Origin: Coriobacteriales bacterium
GTDB taxonomy: Bacteria > Actinomycetota > Coriobacteriia > Coriobacteriales > UBA8131
Direction of reading: 5' to 3'
Assembly (NCBI GenBank): GCA_031277035.1
Contig: JAISLY010000007.1
Location: forward strand, 1-43,334
Length of the DNA stretch: 43,334 bases
Below the pieces are notes generated by a model, which saw nothing but the letters and a program-made list of their open reading frames with translations, made no database searches and was not told the DNA's origin. Made by a program: the position numbers and the translations under genes. Shown here one piece after another: positions 1 through 10,100 of this stretch (within the stretch, counting starts at the first letter, position 1; each line of letters opens with the position of its first letter).

Positions 1-2063
1 CATATGGTATAGGTGCCATCAGCAAGCGAAGGGGTGATAGGGGCTATATCCCAGCTCTGGTTTGCCCCGCCGGTCCGTTCCCATAAGATGAGCTTTGCTC
101 CGTTGGCATTTTGTCCTCCATAGATGTCAAGGCAGTAGGAAGGGTTTAAAACAGATGAGATGACGTAGGTTCCACTGCCACCTGCACCTTCCTCGATATA
201 CCACTTCTGGTTGTTACTTCCCTTATAAGGCCACTGTATGATGGCAGCACCCTTTGAGATGTTGGCTCCGTTGATGTCAAGTACAAGCCCTGAGTTTACA
301 TTTTGAAGATAGACTGCTCCTCCTCCGGCATCTCCCACATAAAAGCGCTGGTTTGCTCCTACCGTATCTGACCAGATGATGGCCTGCTCCCCCTGTTTGG
401 TGCTCCTGCCCGGTATGTCGATGTTACGGCCTCCTGCAAGGGCGGTTGAGAGGGTGACAGCTTTGCCGATGACAGCGCCGACGATGGGCGGAGGAGGTGT
501 CGGGATGCCAATCTTCAGAGGTCCGCTCACATTGCCGGAGGCATCCTTGCCCACGAGATACAGGTCGTATCCGGTGTGCGCCTCAAGGCCCGAGACGGTA
601 AAGCTCTGCTCAGAGGCAATCATGGGCGTACCCGCACCCGAGGTGTCTATCGCAGGAGCCGCCGTGCCCCGAGGCACAAACGCGTAGTAGTAGCTGCCCG
701 GCTCGTCACTGGTAAAGTTTATCGTGGCGGCACTTTCCGAATCGCGACGCACCGAACGGGGCTTCAGTGTTGGAGCGGCATCGTCAAACGCAAAGAAGTT
801 GACGCTGTACTGCATGCTCGCGGGGAGTCCCGCACTGGTCCTGATGCCATTGACCGTGACAGTATAGGTGCCAGAATAGGAGGTCAGATTATCTGGACGG
901 AAGATAATGCAGTTCGGGACACCATAGCCATTCGTATCCACGTTAAAGAACTTGCCGTTTTTGTTGCCGTCTGATGCCGAGAAGTTCCAGGTGTTCGTAC
1001 CATTGGTCAGCGTCACCGTAATGTCGCTTAGCGTGGGGGTTTGATAGAGTGCTGGGTTCAGAGTGATGCTCCAGGCGGTCGTGCCAAAGAGGACGTTACT
1101 GGGAAAGGCCTGCCCGGACGGATAGGCGATGGCCTCATAGTCGACCGCCTGCGCCCGCGACCCGTCAAAGGCATACATGACCTGATAGCCGCCGAACGCA
1201 GTAACATTCGCATCTCCAAAGCCGGTCTTTGCCATTGCAGGGTTGAGCACCCATCGACGATGACCGAGAACGTCGATGTTGTACGTATCCGAGTCTTCCG
1301 CCCATCCATCTATAATCGCGTTTTGCAAAGAGCCGTAGCCCATAGCGATATTCGAAGATGAGGTTCCTGCGAGTCCCTGGTCATAGAATGCCTGATCCAT
1401 ATCGCCTGGTTTGACCGGGTAATGAGCAAAGTTTGATGCGGCCAACAAGACCGCCCCCGCCTGTGCCTTTGCACCGTAGTTGGCATCCTGGTCGACATCG
1501 TTTGGCAGCCCGGCAAGATAGCGCACGAAGTTCAGGGAATGGAGCGAATCCTGGATGTACTCCTGGGTCAGGACGCCTGCCGCATACGGCGCATGGACAC
1601 TGGGCAGCACCGTATAGCGAGACACGCCATCCGAAAAGGCGCGGCGCTGATCCTCGATAGCACGTCTTCTTGCAACATAGTCGCTCTGGGTATCGGCCAG
1701 GACGTCAACGACCGTCGGATCGCCTGTTGCCTGTGGTGTGAGCAAAGAGGGATCAGAGGCGGGTGGCTCGGACGGATCGGTCGGGGCAGATGCGGGCGGC
1801 TCGCCCAGAGCGGGCGGCTCGGACGAATCAGGTTGCTCGCCCAGAGCAGCTGCTGCGGAAGCGTCCAGCTCAAAGCTGGCCGTCCCTTCCTCTCTCAACT
1901 CCTCAGCCCACGCCAAAGGTGTGGTAAGCATGAGTCCACAGGCAAGCAGCGCTGCGAGCAGTAGGCGAAAGGCCTTGCCTGCCGTGTTCGTGTCGCCAGC
2001 TTTGCTGGACGCAGGGCGTCCGCCGACTCTGTCGGTCGCGTGTGCACGTCGTATTCGCTTCAT
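1..2063 (-). CDS. Secreted CAP/SCP-like (YkwD-type) domain protein with C-terminal ricin-type beta-trefoil lectin domain, partial (runs off the window start)
   Basis: Reverse-strand reading frame open from ATG at 2063 to window edge (absent from ORF track because it has no stop in the window). N-terminal signal peptide MKRIRRAHA...FRLLLAALLACGLMLTTPLAWAEE, CAP-like LNFVRYLAGLP...NIDVLGHRRWVLNP, then NQKWYIEEG...YCLDIYGGQNANGAKLILWERTGGANQSWDI (QxW lectin repeats). Confidence 0.8.
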   Translation of the reverse strand, partial: MKRIRRAHATDRVGGRPASSKAGDTNTAGKAFRLLLAALLACGLMLTTPLAWAEELREEGTASFELDASAAAALGEQPDSSEPPALGEPPASAPTDPSEPPASDPSLLTPQATGDPTVVDVLADTQSDYVARRRAIEDQRRAFSDGVSRYTVLPSVHAPYAAGVLTQEYIQDSLHSLNFVRYLAGLPNDVDQDANYGAKAQAGAVLLAASNFAHYPVKPGDMDQAFYDQGLAGTSSSNIAMGYGSLQNAIIDGWAEDSDTYNIDVLGHRRWVLNPAMAKTGFGDANVTAFGGYQVMYAFDGSRAQAVDYEAIAYPSGQAFPSNVLFGTTAWSITLNPALYQTPTLSDITVTLTNGTNTWNFSASDGNKNGKFFNVDTNGYGVPNCIIFRPDNLTSYSGTYTVTVNGIRTSAGLPASMQYSVNFFAFDDAAPTLKPRSVRRDSESAATINFTSDEPGSYYYAFVPRGTAAPAIDTSGAGTPMIASEQSFTVSGLEAHTGYDLYLVGKDASGNVSGPLKIGIPTPPPPIVGAVIGKAVTLSTALAGGRNIDIPGRSTKQGEQAIIWSDTVGANQRFYVGDAGGGAVYLQNVNSGLVLDINGANISKGAAIIQWPYKGSNNQKWYIEEGAGGSGTYVISSVLNPSYCLDIYGGQNANGAKLILWERTGGANQSWDIAPITPSLADGTYTI

Positions 2064-2164
2064 GGGTGGAGCCCTCCCTCAGAGAACCGCGCTTCGACGG
2101 TGCGCGGATTGGTAGAGCAGAACATACTCCCCGCCCACTCCCTTTGTCAAGAGAATGGAGAGCG

Positions 2165-2345
2165 TCAGGCGTGGCCTCGCGTATTGAGCGCACGGGGTAC
2201 TCGGTGCGCGGCGGGGCGCGTCGGGCGCGAGGTGGGCGCGCAGCGGGTGCGGAGGGGCGCGTCGGGCGCGTCGGACACCCGGGGTGCGAAGGACGCACCG
2301 GACACCCGGGGTGCACCGAGCACACCGAGCGTATTGAGTGTATTA
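2165..2345. repeat. Degenerate GC-rich short tandem repeats between two genes (GGACACCCGGGGTGC, GCGCGTCGGGCGCG variants)
   Basis: Visible repeated units GACACCCGGGGTGCgaaggacgcaccgGACACCCGGGGTGC and repeated gggcgcg motifs. Confidence 0.7.
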
Positions 2346-2405
2346 GTAGTGAGTGTGTGTCTCCGAGAAACGGGCTTCGTTTTGCCCCTCAAAGCCCAGA
2401 AACGC

Positions 2406-3578
2406 TCAGAAGTTCCAGCGTCCAGCGCCGACGAACTGCCCGATGTTATAGGATATCTGCACCGGCTGGCCAAAGGTGGGCGCGTGGATATAGGCTCCCC
2501 CACCAAGGGCAAGCCCCACATGGTGCGAGTTCCACAGAATGTCGCCGGGCTGCGCCGCGTTGACGGGTATCTGAATGGGAGCACCCTCCCCCATGCCCAC
2601 GCCGCTGCGCGTAAGGGGCAGGCCACAGGCTCGGTAGCTCCAATAGATGAGGCCCGAGCAGTCAAAGGAGTTCGGTCCGGTCGCGCCCCAGACGTACGGA
2701 CAGCCCAGGCGCGACATAGCCGCTGCGACGACACTGCCGTAGGTCTCGCCGTTGTAGGGGGCGTACTGCCAGCCGTCGGAAGGCGCAAAGCCATTGCCGG
2801 CGTTCGCGGCAGCAGCGGCCGCGGCGGCGGCCTCGGCTTCCCGGCGCTGACGCTCCTCCTCTTCGCGGCGCTCCTTCTCTATCAATTCGGCCACTTCGGC
2901 CTCAAGTTGGGCAACTTCGGCCTCGTACTGGGCCTGTATGTCTTCGGCTCGCTCCTTGGCCTCCTGGGCCTCGCTCAGCTTCTGCTGCGCGATGGATTCC
3001 TGCGCCGCGTACTCCTCATGGGCAGCCGCCGCGTCTGCGCGCGCCTGCTTGCTCTGCTCGATGAGCGCGGCGTCGCCTTCGTTGATGCCATTGATGATGT
3101 CCCAGGATGTGGTGAACTCGGTAAAGGAACTCGCGCCAAAAAGCACGTCGAGATACGAGAGGGGGCCCTGCTTATACATCGTCGTCGCCCGCAAACCAAG
3201 CCGCGACTGAAATTCGGTGGTACGGGCTTCCGCCTCGACGATACGCGCCTGGGCCTCTTCCATGGCGAGCACCGCCGCGTCATGGGACTCAAGGGCGGCA
3301 TAGTAGTCATTTGAGGCCTTATCAAGCTCAACTGCCCACTCTTCGAGCTTCTTGCGTGCAGCGTCCGCCTCAGCCTGCTTCTCTGCAGAGGTCACCGCGA
3401 AAAGCGCCGCCGGTGAGAAGGTCGAGGTCAATCCAAAGAGCACAGCCGAGGTTGCGGCCAGTCCCAGGAATTGACGCCGTCCCAGATGGCTTGGATGCGA
3501 TGGGCAGGTAGAACAATCCGACCGGCCGGTCTTGGGTAGAGACGCAGACCCCGTCTCATATCTATCAGATGATTCCAT
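2406..3578 (-). CDS. NlpC/P60-family peptidoglycan endopeptidase with N-terminal coiled coil; possible Tat signal
   Basis: ORF 2406..3692; likely start MESSDRYETG at 3578; RRQFLGLAATSAVLFG twin-Arg-like signal; catalytic-region motif CPYVWGATGPNSFDCSGLIYWSYRACG...GDILWNSHHVGLALGGGAYIHAPTFG. Confidence 0.9.
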   Translation of the reverse strand: MESSDRYETGSASLPKTGRSDCSTCPSHPSHLGRRQFLGLAATSAVLFGLTSTFSPAALFAVTSAEKQAEADAARKKLEEWAVELDKASNDYYAALESHDAAVLAMEEAQARIVEAEARTTEFQSRLGLRATTMYKQGPLSYLDVLFGASSFTEFTTSWDIINGINEGDAALIEQSKQARADAAAAHEEYAAQESIAQQKLSEAQEAKERAEDIQAQYEAEVAQLEAEVAELIEKERREEEERQRREAEAAAAAAAAANAGNGFAPSDGWQYAPYNGETYGSVVAAAMSRLGCPYVWGATGPNSFDCSGLIYWSYRACGLPLTRSGVGMGEGAPIQIPVNAAQPGDILWNSHHVGLALGGGAYIHAPTFGQPVQISYNIGQFVGAGRWNF

Positions 3579-3639
3579 GATATCGATTAAGTCCCCTTCA
3601 GCCTTCCGTGCCGTCGTGGTGCTTCTCCATTTTTGCTGC

Positions 3640-3676
3640 TGCACCTCGTCTTCGTGCACCTCGTCTTCGTGCACAA
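3640..3676. repeat. Short tandem repeat (14-15 bp unit gcacctcgtcttcgt)
   Basis: ctgcacctcgtcttcgtgcacctcgtcttcgtgcac read directly; lies upstream of the likely start of the NlpC/P60 gene. Confidence 0.75.
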
Positions 3677-3811
3677 ACGCGCACCGAAACACGCTTTGAA
3701 CATGCCTCAGAGCCCCTCAATACTAGCGCTCCGGCCCAACGGGGTCAACCGGAGCACGGTATCTCCCCTTACAGCGTAACCTTGCTGTAACCTTGCCCCG
3801 GGCTGCCTGGG

Positions 3812-4681
3812 TCACAGGAATCGCAAAACCTCAGCAAGGGAAACGATAAGATCCTCGGCCATGACCGAACGGATGCCGAGACGTTCGGCGGCGCTGTGCC
3901 CGGCCCGACCATGCAGCTCAACGCCAGTGCAGGCCGCCTCAAAGGGCTCCATCCCCTGTGCCAGCAGGGCCCCGATGATGCCCGAGAGCACATCGCCCGT
4001 CCCCGCCTTTGCCAGCGCGGGCGTGCCCGAGGTAAAGAGCTGCGAGCGCTCAGGTGAGACGATGAGCGTCTGGGGGCCCTTGGCAACGACGACGGCGTCG
4101 ATACGTTGCGCCAGATCCGCGGCGTCAGTGGCACCGGTGGCGGCCAGGAGGCGCCTGAGTTCGCCCGCATGCGGCGTGAGAATAAGCGGAGCCGCGCCGT
4201 CATCGGCGAGCAGGCCGGCAGAAGACGCCTGATGGGTCGTGCGACTGCCCGCAACACGCAGCGCGTCGGCGTCAAGGAGAAGGGGAACCGAGACCGTCCG
4301 GGCAACCTGCGCGGCGAAGGCAAGCGCGTCGGGTGCGTCGGTAAGTCCCGGGCCGCAGACGATGGCGTCGATGTGGGTCACGGTGCGGAGGATATCCGTC
4401 AGGGCCTCGGGGGCAAACGCACCGGAGCCCTCTGTGGCCGCGATAAGCGGTATCGAAAGCAGATGGGTCTGAGCGGCAGGCGCAACCGACGCCGGAACGG
4501 CAAGCGTCACATAGCCAGCGCCGGTTCGGGCGGCCGCCTGTGCACAGAGCACGGCAGCACCCGGGAAACGTGCCGAACCCGCCAGTATCAGCAGACTGCC
4601 CCGAGAATACTTGTTGGCATCAGCCGGAATCGGCGGAAGGTGCAGCATGGCGGCGTCAGTCGGAGTTGGCGGAAGGTGCAT
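3812..4681 (-). CDS. nnrD: ADP-dependent NAD(P)H-hydrate dehydratase (YjeF C-terminal / CARKD family)
   Basis: KYSRGSLLILAGSARFPGAAVLCAQAAARTGAGYVTLA...LILTPHAGELRRLL...VVAKGPQTLIVSPE...GTPALAKAGTGDVLSGIIGALLAQG. Confidence 0.85.
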   Translation of the reverse strand: MHLPPTPTDAAMLHLPPIPADANKYSRGSLLILAGSARFPGAAVLCAQAAARTGAGYVTLAVPASVAPAAQTHLLSIPLIAATEGSGAFAPEALTDILRTVTHIDAIVCGPGLTDAPDALAFAAQVARTVSVPLLLDADALRVAGSRTTHQASSAGLLADDGAAPLILTPHAGELRRLLAATGATDAADLAQRIDAVVVAKGPQTLIVSPERSQLFTSGTPALAKAGTGDVLSGIIGALLAQGMEPFEAACTGVELHGRAGHSAAERLGIRSVMAEDLIVSLAEVLRFL

Positions 4682-5234
4682 CGGGAGCCTCCTCAATCCG
4701 TTCCTCCAAATCATCAAGCAGCACGCGCAGCTCCTTGAAGCGACGGGCGAGTTCCTCGCGTGGATCGGCCTTCTCATCGCGGCGCGGACGATCCTGCTCG
4801 CGGATTGCAACGGCGGAGGCCACGCCCACCTGATGGGTGTAGGAAAGCGAGAGCTGTATCTCCACGACGCCCTGAGCCCTGGCAATCTCGCTCGCCGCCC
4901 CGTGCAACAGCACCACCGGCCGGCCGTTACGATCGTGGCTGACCTCGACGTCGGTGAGCCTTACGCCCGCAAAGCCCGTGCCCAGGGCCTTGAGCACCGC
5001 CTCCTTTGCCGCAAAGAACAGCGCGTAGTGCACAGGCGGACGCGCCTTTGCCTCGGCGTAGCTGCGTTCCTCCTCGGAAAAGAGCCGCGTGAGCAGACGG
5101 GGCGTGCGCGTGATGGCGCGCTGCATCCGTGCGATTTCAATCAAATCGACGCCAAGCCCCGCAAGTGAAGGACTTGCCTCCGCATGCTCTGAATCGCGTA
5201 TACTTGTTGTCTTACCAATCTCGTCCTGTTCCAT
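4656..5234 (-). CDS. acpS: Holo-[acyl-carrier-protein] synthase with C-terminal extension
   Basis: GLGVDLIEIARMQRAITRTPRLLTRLFSEEERSYAEAKARPPVHYALFFAAKEAVLKALGTGFAGVRLTDVEV...LSLSYTHQVGVASAVA; likely start MEQDEIGK at 5234. Confidence 0.88.
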   Translation of the reverse strand: MEQDEIGKTTSIRDSEHAEASPSLAGLGVDLIEIARMQRAITRTPRLLTRLFSEEERSYAEAKARPPVHYALFFAAKEAVLKALGTGFAGVRLTDVEVSHDRNGRPVVLLHGAASEIARAQGVVEIQLSLSYTHQVGVASAVAIREQDRPRRDEKADPREELARRFKELRVLLDDLEERIEEAPDAPSANSD

Positions 5235-5403
5235 GTCGCCTATTGTACTATGGAACGGAACGGGGCACCGACGCGACGGACGGCAAGGGTGCTTGTGGCG
5301 GTGGCTGTGGCGGCGGGGGGCGGCGGCTGTGGCGGCGGCTGTGGCAACGGGGGCAGTGGCTGTGGCCTCATCGAGGCCCTTCGCTTCGTTTGAGAAGGAT
5401 GAT

Positions 5404-5799
5404 ATGCTCAGAGTCATTGGTATCTGGATTATAACGGCGCTGGCGGTGGCTTTTGCCTTCTGGATTGTACCGGGCATCGGCTTTCTCACGCCTTTGGGCG
5501 AGAGCGCCTGGGTGCCCACCTTCATCTTTGCGGGAGTCCTCGCGCTGCTCAACGCCTTTGTCAAGCCCATCCTGCAACTCATATCCCTGCCGGTCAGCAT
5601 CCTGACCCTTGGCATCTTCGCACTCGTGGTCAACACCGCGCTCATCTATCTCGCTCGTTGGATAAGCGGCGGACTTTTTGACGTTGAGCTGTTCATTCCG
5701 GGCTTCTTGAGCGCCTTTATCGCCGCGATTATCATCAGCATCGTCACCGCCATTCTCAACGCCCTGACCGGTATCCGCGACGAACGGCGGCGTACCTGA
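5404..5799 (+). CDS. Phage-holin-family-IV/YvlD-like four-TM membrane protein
   Basis: MLRVIGIWIITALAVAFAFWIVPGIGF...ALLNAFVKPILQLISLPVSILTLGIFALVVNTALIYLARWISGGLFDVELFIPGFLSAFIAAIIISIVTAILN. Confidence 0.8.
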   Translation: MLRVIGIWIITALAVAFAFWIVPGIGFLTPLGESAWVPTFIFAGVLALLNAFVKPILQLISLPVSILTLGIFALVVNTALIYLARWISGGLFDVELFIPGFLSAFIAAIIISIVTAILNALTGIRDERRRT

Positions 5800-5923
5800 G
5801 AGACGAGCGGCGGCAGCGTGCCTGAACGAGCGAACCTGAGTGAGCAGGCGGGCGTGCCTGAGAGACGAGCGGCGGCGTGGCGGCGTGCCTGAGAGACGAG
5901 CGGCGGCGTGGCAGCGTGCCTGA
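5779..5923 (+). repeat. Degenerate tandem repeats that copy the 3' end of the upstream CDS (GACGARCGGCGGCGT..CCTGAGA)
   Basis: CDS ends GACGAACGGCGGCGTACCTGA; followed by GACGAGCGGCGGCAGCGTGCCTGA, GACGAGCGGCGGCGTGGCGGCGTGCCTGA, GACGAGCGGCGGCGTGGCAGCGTGCCTGA. Confidence 0.85.
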
Positions 5924-5959
5924 GCTGCGGGGTGGCGACGCTTTGGCTTTGCCCTGCTC

Positions 5960-6475
5960 CTACACCTCGACCTGCTCGGGGAGCGGGCGTTCGTCGGCAA
6001 ACCACTCTTCGTCATCCAGGCCACCCTGTGCGATAGCCTCAACGCTCTGTCGATAGTAGCGGGCAAACCCCTGGGCGGCGATGGTGCCGTCCGGCAAAAG
6101 CAGCTGGCCCTCTCCCTCAAAAATGCGCTTGGTCAGCTTCGTCTGCCAGGCAATGACCTTCAGGGGCACGCCGATTGGCACCGGGCTGCGAAACTTCACG
6201 TTGAGGTCGATGGTGACCCCGAAGTCATCTGGATGTTCAACCTGGATTACCCGGCCAATCGTCTCGTCGATAATGGCGCTGATTACTCCACCGTGCACGC
6301 GCCCGGGATAGCTCTGATGCACGTCCCTGGCCTCAAACTCGGCGCACAACCGACCGTCCTCCAGCGTGAGGAAGTGGGCTTTCAGGCTTATGTCGTTCTC
6401 GTGACCGCAGACAAAGCACATCCGCGATATTTTCTGCGCTCCGAGCACCGACGCGGCGGTCAGTTCATGGCGCAT
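5960..6475 (-). CDS. PaaI-family hotdog-fold thioesterase
   Basis: CFVCGHENDISLKAHF...YPGRVHGGVISAIIDETIGRV...VTIDLNVKFRSPVPIGVPLKVIA. Confidence 0.8.
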   Translation of the reverse strand: MRHELTAASVLGAQKISRMCFVCGHENDISLKAHFLTLEDGRLCAEFEARDVHQSYPGRVHGGVISAIIDETIGRVIQVEHPDDFGVTIDLNVKFRSPVPIGVPLKVIAWQTKLTKRIFEGEGQLLLPDGTIAAQGFARYYRQSVEAIAQGGLDDEEWFADERPLPEQVEV

Positions 6476-6584
6476 GGGTACACTTCCTTTCTCCTGTGAT
6501 GATTTGTGACGGCCATGATAGTATTATCCCAGATATTACCGTAATCGACCGTGCCGTAATCGACATGAGGCGACAGGAGAGAGC

Positions 6585-7160
6585 ATGAGCGCCAGAGACG
6601 AGACCACAGAGGCCCCGGACACGACCGCTGAGGATCGGGAGATACGCGCCGAGACGGCCGTTGACCAGATGTTGCTGTACGCCTTTGACCAGGCAGTCGA
6701 GATGCTTGAGCAGGGCAGTTTTGAGCCCTTTACCATCCTGCTCAGAGATGATGAGTTCTTCATCGAAGAGCATTCGGGCGAGGAGATAGAGGCCTGTTAC
6801 GCCTCCGCTCGCAGGTCCATCCATCAGATGGCACTGGTGGCCAGCGATTATGTCTTCTGCTACGACGGCTATGTGGATCTTGACGAGGGAAGGCGCGATG
6901 CCGTCATCGTCGAGCGTGCTCACCGGGGCGCGGGTGCAGGCGAGGTCTTCGCAATGCTCTATGAACAGCAGGGCAGCAGCTTTACCTTTGATGAAACGCT
7001 GTACGGTATCGGCGATGCGGACAATTATTTTGATGCGGGCGTGGGCGGCGGCGCGGGCGCGGGCGAGTTGGCGGACGACGCGGACGCGGACGCGGGCGGC
7101 GGCGCGGGCGCGGGCGGCGAGCCAGCCGAGGCGATTTTGGACGAGGATCGCGGGCTTTGA
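6585..7160 (+). CDS. Hypothetical acidic protein with Gly/Ala/Asp-rich repetitive C-terminal tail
   Basis: 191-aa ORF upstream of and co-directional with the DinG gene; tail DAGVGGGAGAGELADDADADAGGGAGAGGEPA. Confidence 0.65.
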   Translation: MSARDETTEAPDTTAEDREIRAETAVDQMLLYAFDQAVEMLEQGSFEPFTILLRDDEFFIEEHSGEEIEACYASARRSIHQMALVASDYVFCYDGYVDLDEGRRDAVIVERAHRGAGAGEVFAMLYEQQGSSFTFDETLYGIGDADNYFDAGVGGGAGAGELADDADADAGGGAGAGGEPAEAILDEDRGL

Positions 7161-7163
7161 TCC

Positions 7164-10100
7164 ATGCCTCTCGCCCTTGACGCATTCCTGATCCCCGGTA
7201 CCGACCCCGACGTCGTCGAACGCTACCGAACCCTGCCCACCCGCGCCGCCGAGGCCCTCTTTGGAGCCTTTGAGGAGGAATACGTTGTCCTCGACACCGA
7301 GACGACCGGGCTTGACCCCAGCCGGGATACCCCCATTGAGATTGCCGCGGCCATCCTGCGCGGGCCGCAGATTGTCGAGCGCTTCTCGACCTTTGTCGAC
7401 CCCGGACGACCCATCCCGCCAGCCATCACCGAGCTCACCGGCATCTCGGATGGCGACGTGCGTGGTGCGCCGAATGCCCGAGAGGCCACCTGCGCTCTGA
7501 CGGATTTTGTCGGCGAGCGCGCATTGATTGCCCATAACGCATCCTTTGATCGGGCCTTCATTGAGGCGAGCGCACCTTTGGGCTCTGCGATTGCAGACCG
7601 TGACCGATGGCTCGATTCGCTGGAGTTGTCCCGTATCGCCCTGCCTCGAATGCGTGAACACAAACTCAAAAGCCTCGCTGAGGCCTTCGGCGTGCCGCCG
7701 GCCACCCATCGGGCTATCGACGATGTCGAAGCCCTCTGTCACCTCTGGCGCATCATGCTCGTCGCCCTGAGCGACCTGCCGCCCGGCCTCGTCGCCCTTC
7801 TCGCCCAACTCTTCCCCTCGACAGCCTGGCCCCTGCGCCCGGTGCTCGCCCAGATTGCGGCTGCCTGGGGCCTTGAGGCCCACGCCTTCTCGCTCGTTGA
7901 GGCGCGCCGGGCGCGCGAGCGCGCGTGGCGCGGGCGGCAGAAGGTCGACGCGCTCGAGCTCGATGGCGGCATCGTCCCCCTCGCCGCAATCGGCGCCGAC
8001 GAGCTGGCGGCGGCCTTTGCGCCCAACGGGATTGTGGAGGCGATGTATCCCCGCTACGAACCGCGTGGCGAACAGCTTCAGATGGCCACCGAGGTGGCCG
8101 ACGCCCTGGCGGAGGGCACGCATCGGGCCATCGAAGCCGGAACCGGCGTTGGCAAGTCGATGGCCTATCTCGTACCGCTTGCGCTGTTCGCCACGCGCAA
8201 CCATGTGGCCTGCGGAGTGGCCACGAAGACCAACACCCTGCTCGATCAGCTGATGTACTCAGAACTGCCCCGTCTCGACGCCGCAATGCCCGATGGGCTT
8301 TCCTACGTGGCCCTGAAGGGCTATGAGCACTACCCCTGCCTGCGTAAGCTCATGCACCTGGCACGTGCGGACCGCAGCTTTAAGGGTGAGGGTGCTGGCG
8401 CACCGGCGCTTATCGCCGCGCTGCTCACCTTCGTCTGTTCCAGTGCCCGGGGCGATCTTGACCCACTGAGCCTCAACTGGCGCGGGCTTGCCCGCTGGGA
8501 GGTCTGCGCGAGCGCCGAGGACTGCCTGAAACGCTCCTGTCGCTACTACGCGCGTTGCCTTCTGCATGGCGCACGACGGGCCGCCGCCGAGGCCGACATC
8601 GTCGTCACCAACCATGCCCTGCTCTTCTGCGATGTCATGGCCGCAGGAGGCATCCTGCCGCCCATTCGCCAGTGGGTCGTCGACGAGGCTCACGGCATGG
8701 AGGCCGAGGCGCGCAGGCAACTGACTCTTGCCATCGAGGAGCGCAGCATGACCCAGACCCTCGACGGCCTGCTCTCCTCCACCGGTACGCTCATGCAGCT
8801 GCTCAATGCCGCCCGTGCCCTCGCGGGTTCCTCCCTGCTCATCGGGCGCATCGAGGCCGTGCGTCATGAGGCCGCATCCCTGCCCGTACTCGGCGAATCC
8901 TTCTTTTCCTACCTCAAAGACCTCCACGAACTTACAAAGCACAGCAGCTACGACCGTGTTGACCTGTGGATTAACGAGCAGGTTCGGCAAAGCACTCCCT
9001 GGAGCCTTCTGTCCTCGGCGGGGCTTGCCCTTGCAAAGCGACTGGAACTTTTCCTCAAAGATGCGCAGGACATCGTCTCTCTTGCCTCACAGTTTGAGGA
9101 ACTCGCGGAGCCAACAAGCGACCTCATCGGACGTACCGCGGATCTGAAGCACGCATTTGACGCGCTCGTGTTGATACTTGACGGCGGTGACCGGGACTAT
9201 GTCTACTACGCAGAGCTTGATCGAAGGCCCGAGGTGCATTTTGATCGACTCCTCGCCGCCCGCCTCGACATCGGTGCGGTGCTGCTCGAGGACTTCTTTC
9301 CCAATGAGATGAGCGTGACCTTTACCTCGGCAACCCTGGCTGCGGGTTCGGATTTCAGTTATTTTGCGCGGGCCTGCGGGCTCGACCGTCTGCCTGAGGA
9401 GCGCTGGCGGGCCGTACAGCTGCATTCCAGCTACGACTATGAGCGTAACATGGCGGTCTTTTTGGCAAACGACCTGCCCGAACCGGGTGCGCACGGCTAC
9501 CGCGAGGCCTTAGAGCGCCTGCTCCTCGAAGCGCACCGAGCGCTCGGTGGCAGCGTGCTCACGCTCTTTACCAACCGACGCGACATGGAGGCCGCCTTCT
9601 CCCGTCTCAAGGGGCCGCTTTTGGATGCGGGCGTGACCCTGCGCTGCCAGAGCCGCGGCTTTAACGCACGGCATCTGCGCGAGGAGTTTTTGGCCGACCG
9701 GGCCACGAGCCTGTTTGCCCTGCGCTCCTTCTGGGAAGGCTTTGACGCGCCCGGCGACACCCTGCGCTGCGTCATCATCCCCAAGTTGCCCTTCTCGCGG
9801 CCAAGCGACCCGCTCATGCAGGAACGAGCGCTTGGCGACGCAGATGCCTGGCGCCACTACGCGCTGCCCGAAGCCATCCTCGACCTCAAGCAGGCCGCCG
9901 GCCGCCTGATTCGCTCCTCGACCGACTCCGGTGCCCTCATACTCGCAGACACCCGCCTGCTCACCAAGCGCTACGGCCGGGCTTTTCTCGACGCCCTGCC
10001 CTCCCAGCAACGCCATGTCCTGAACACGGAGCAGATTGCCGCGGCCCTGCGCACGATGAGCCAGGCCCCGCGAAGCACCCTGGCGAAAGGCGGTTTTGAA

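Noticed and set aside
5404-5799. Prophage signal because of the 'phage holin family' name
   Set aside because: This family (YvlD-like four-TM proteins) is common on bacterial chromosomes; no other phage genes are present.
6465-8204. 579-aa minus-strand ORF opposite the hypothetical gene and dinG
   Set aside because: Antisense shadow of coding DNA with no recognisable motif.
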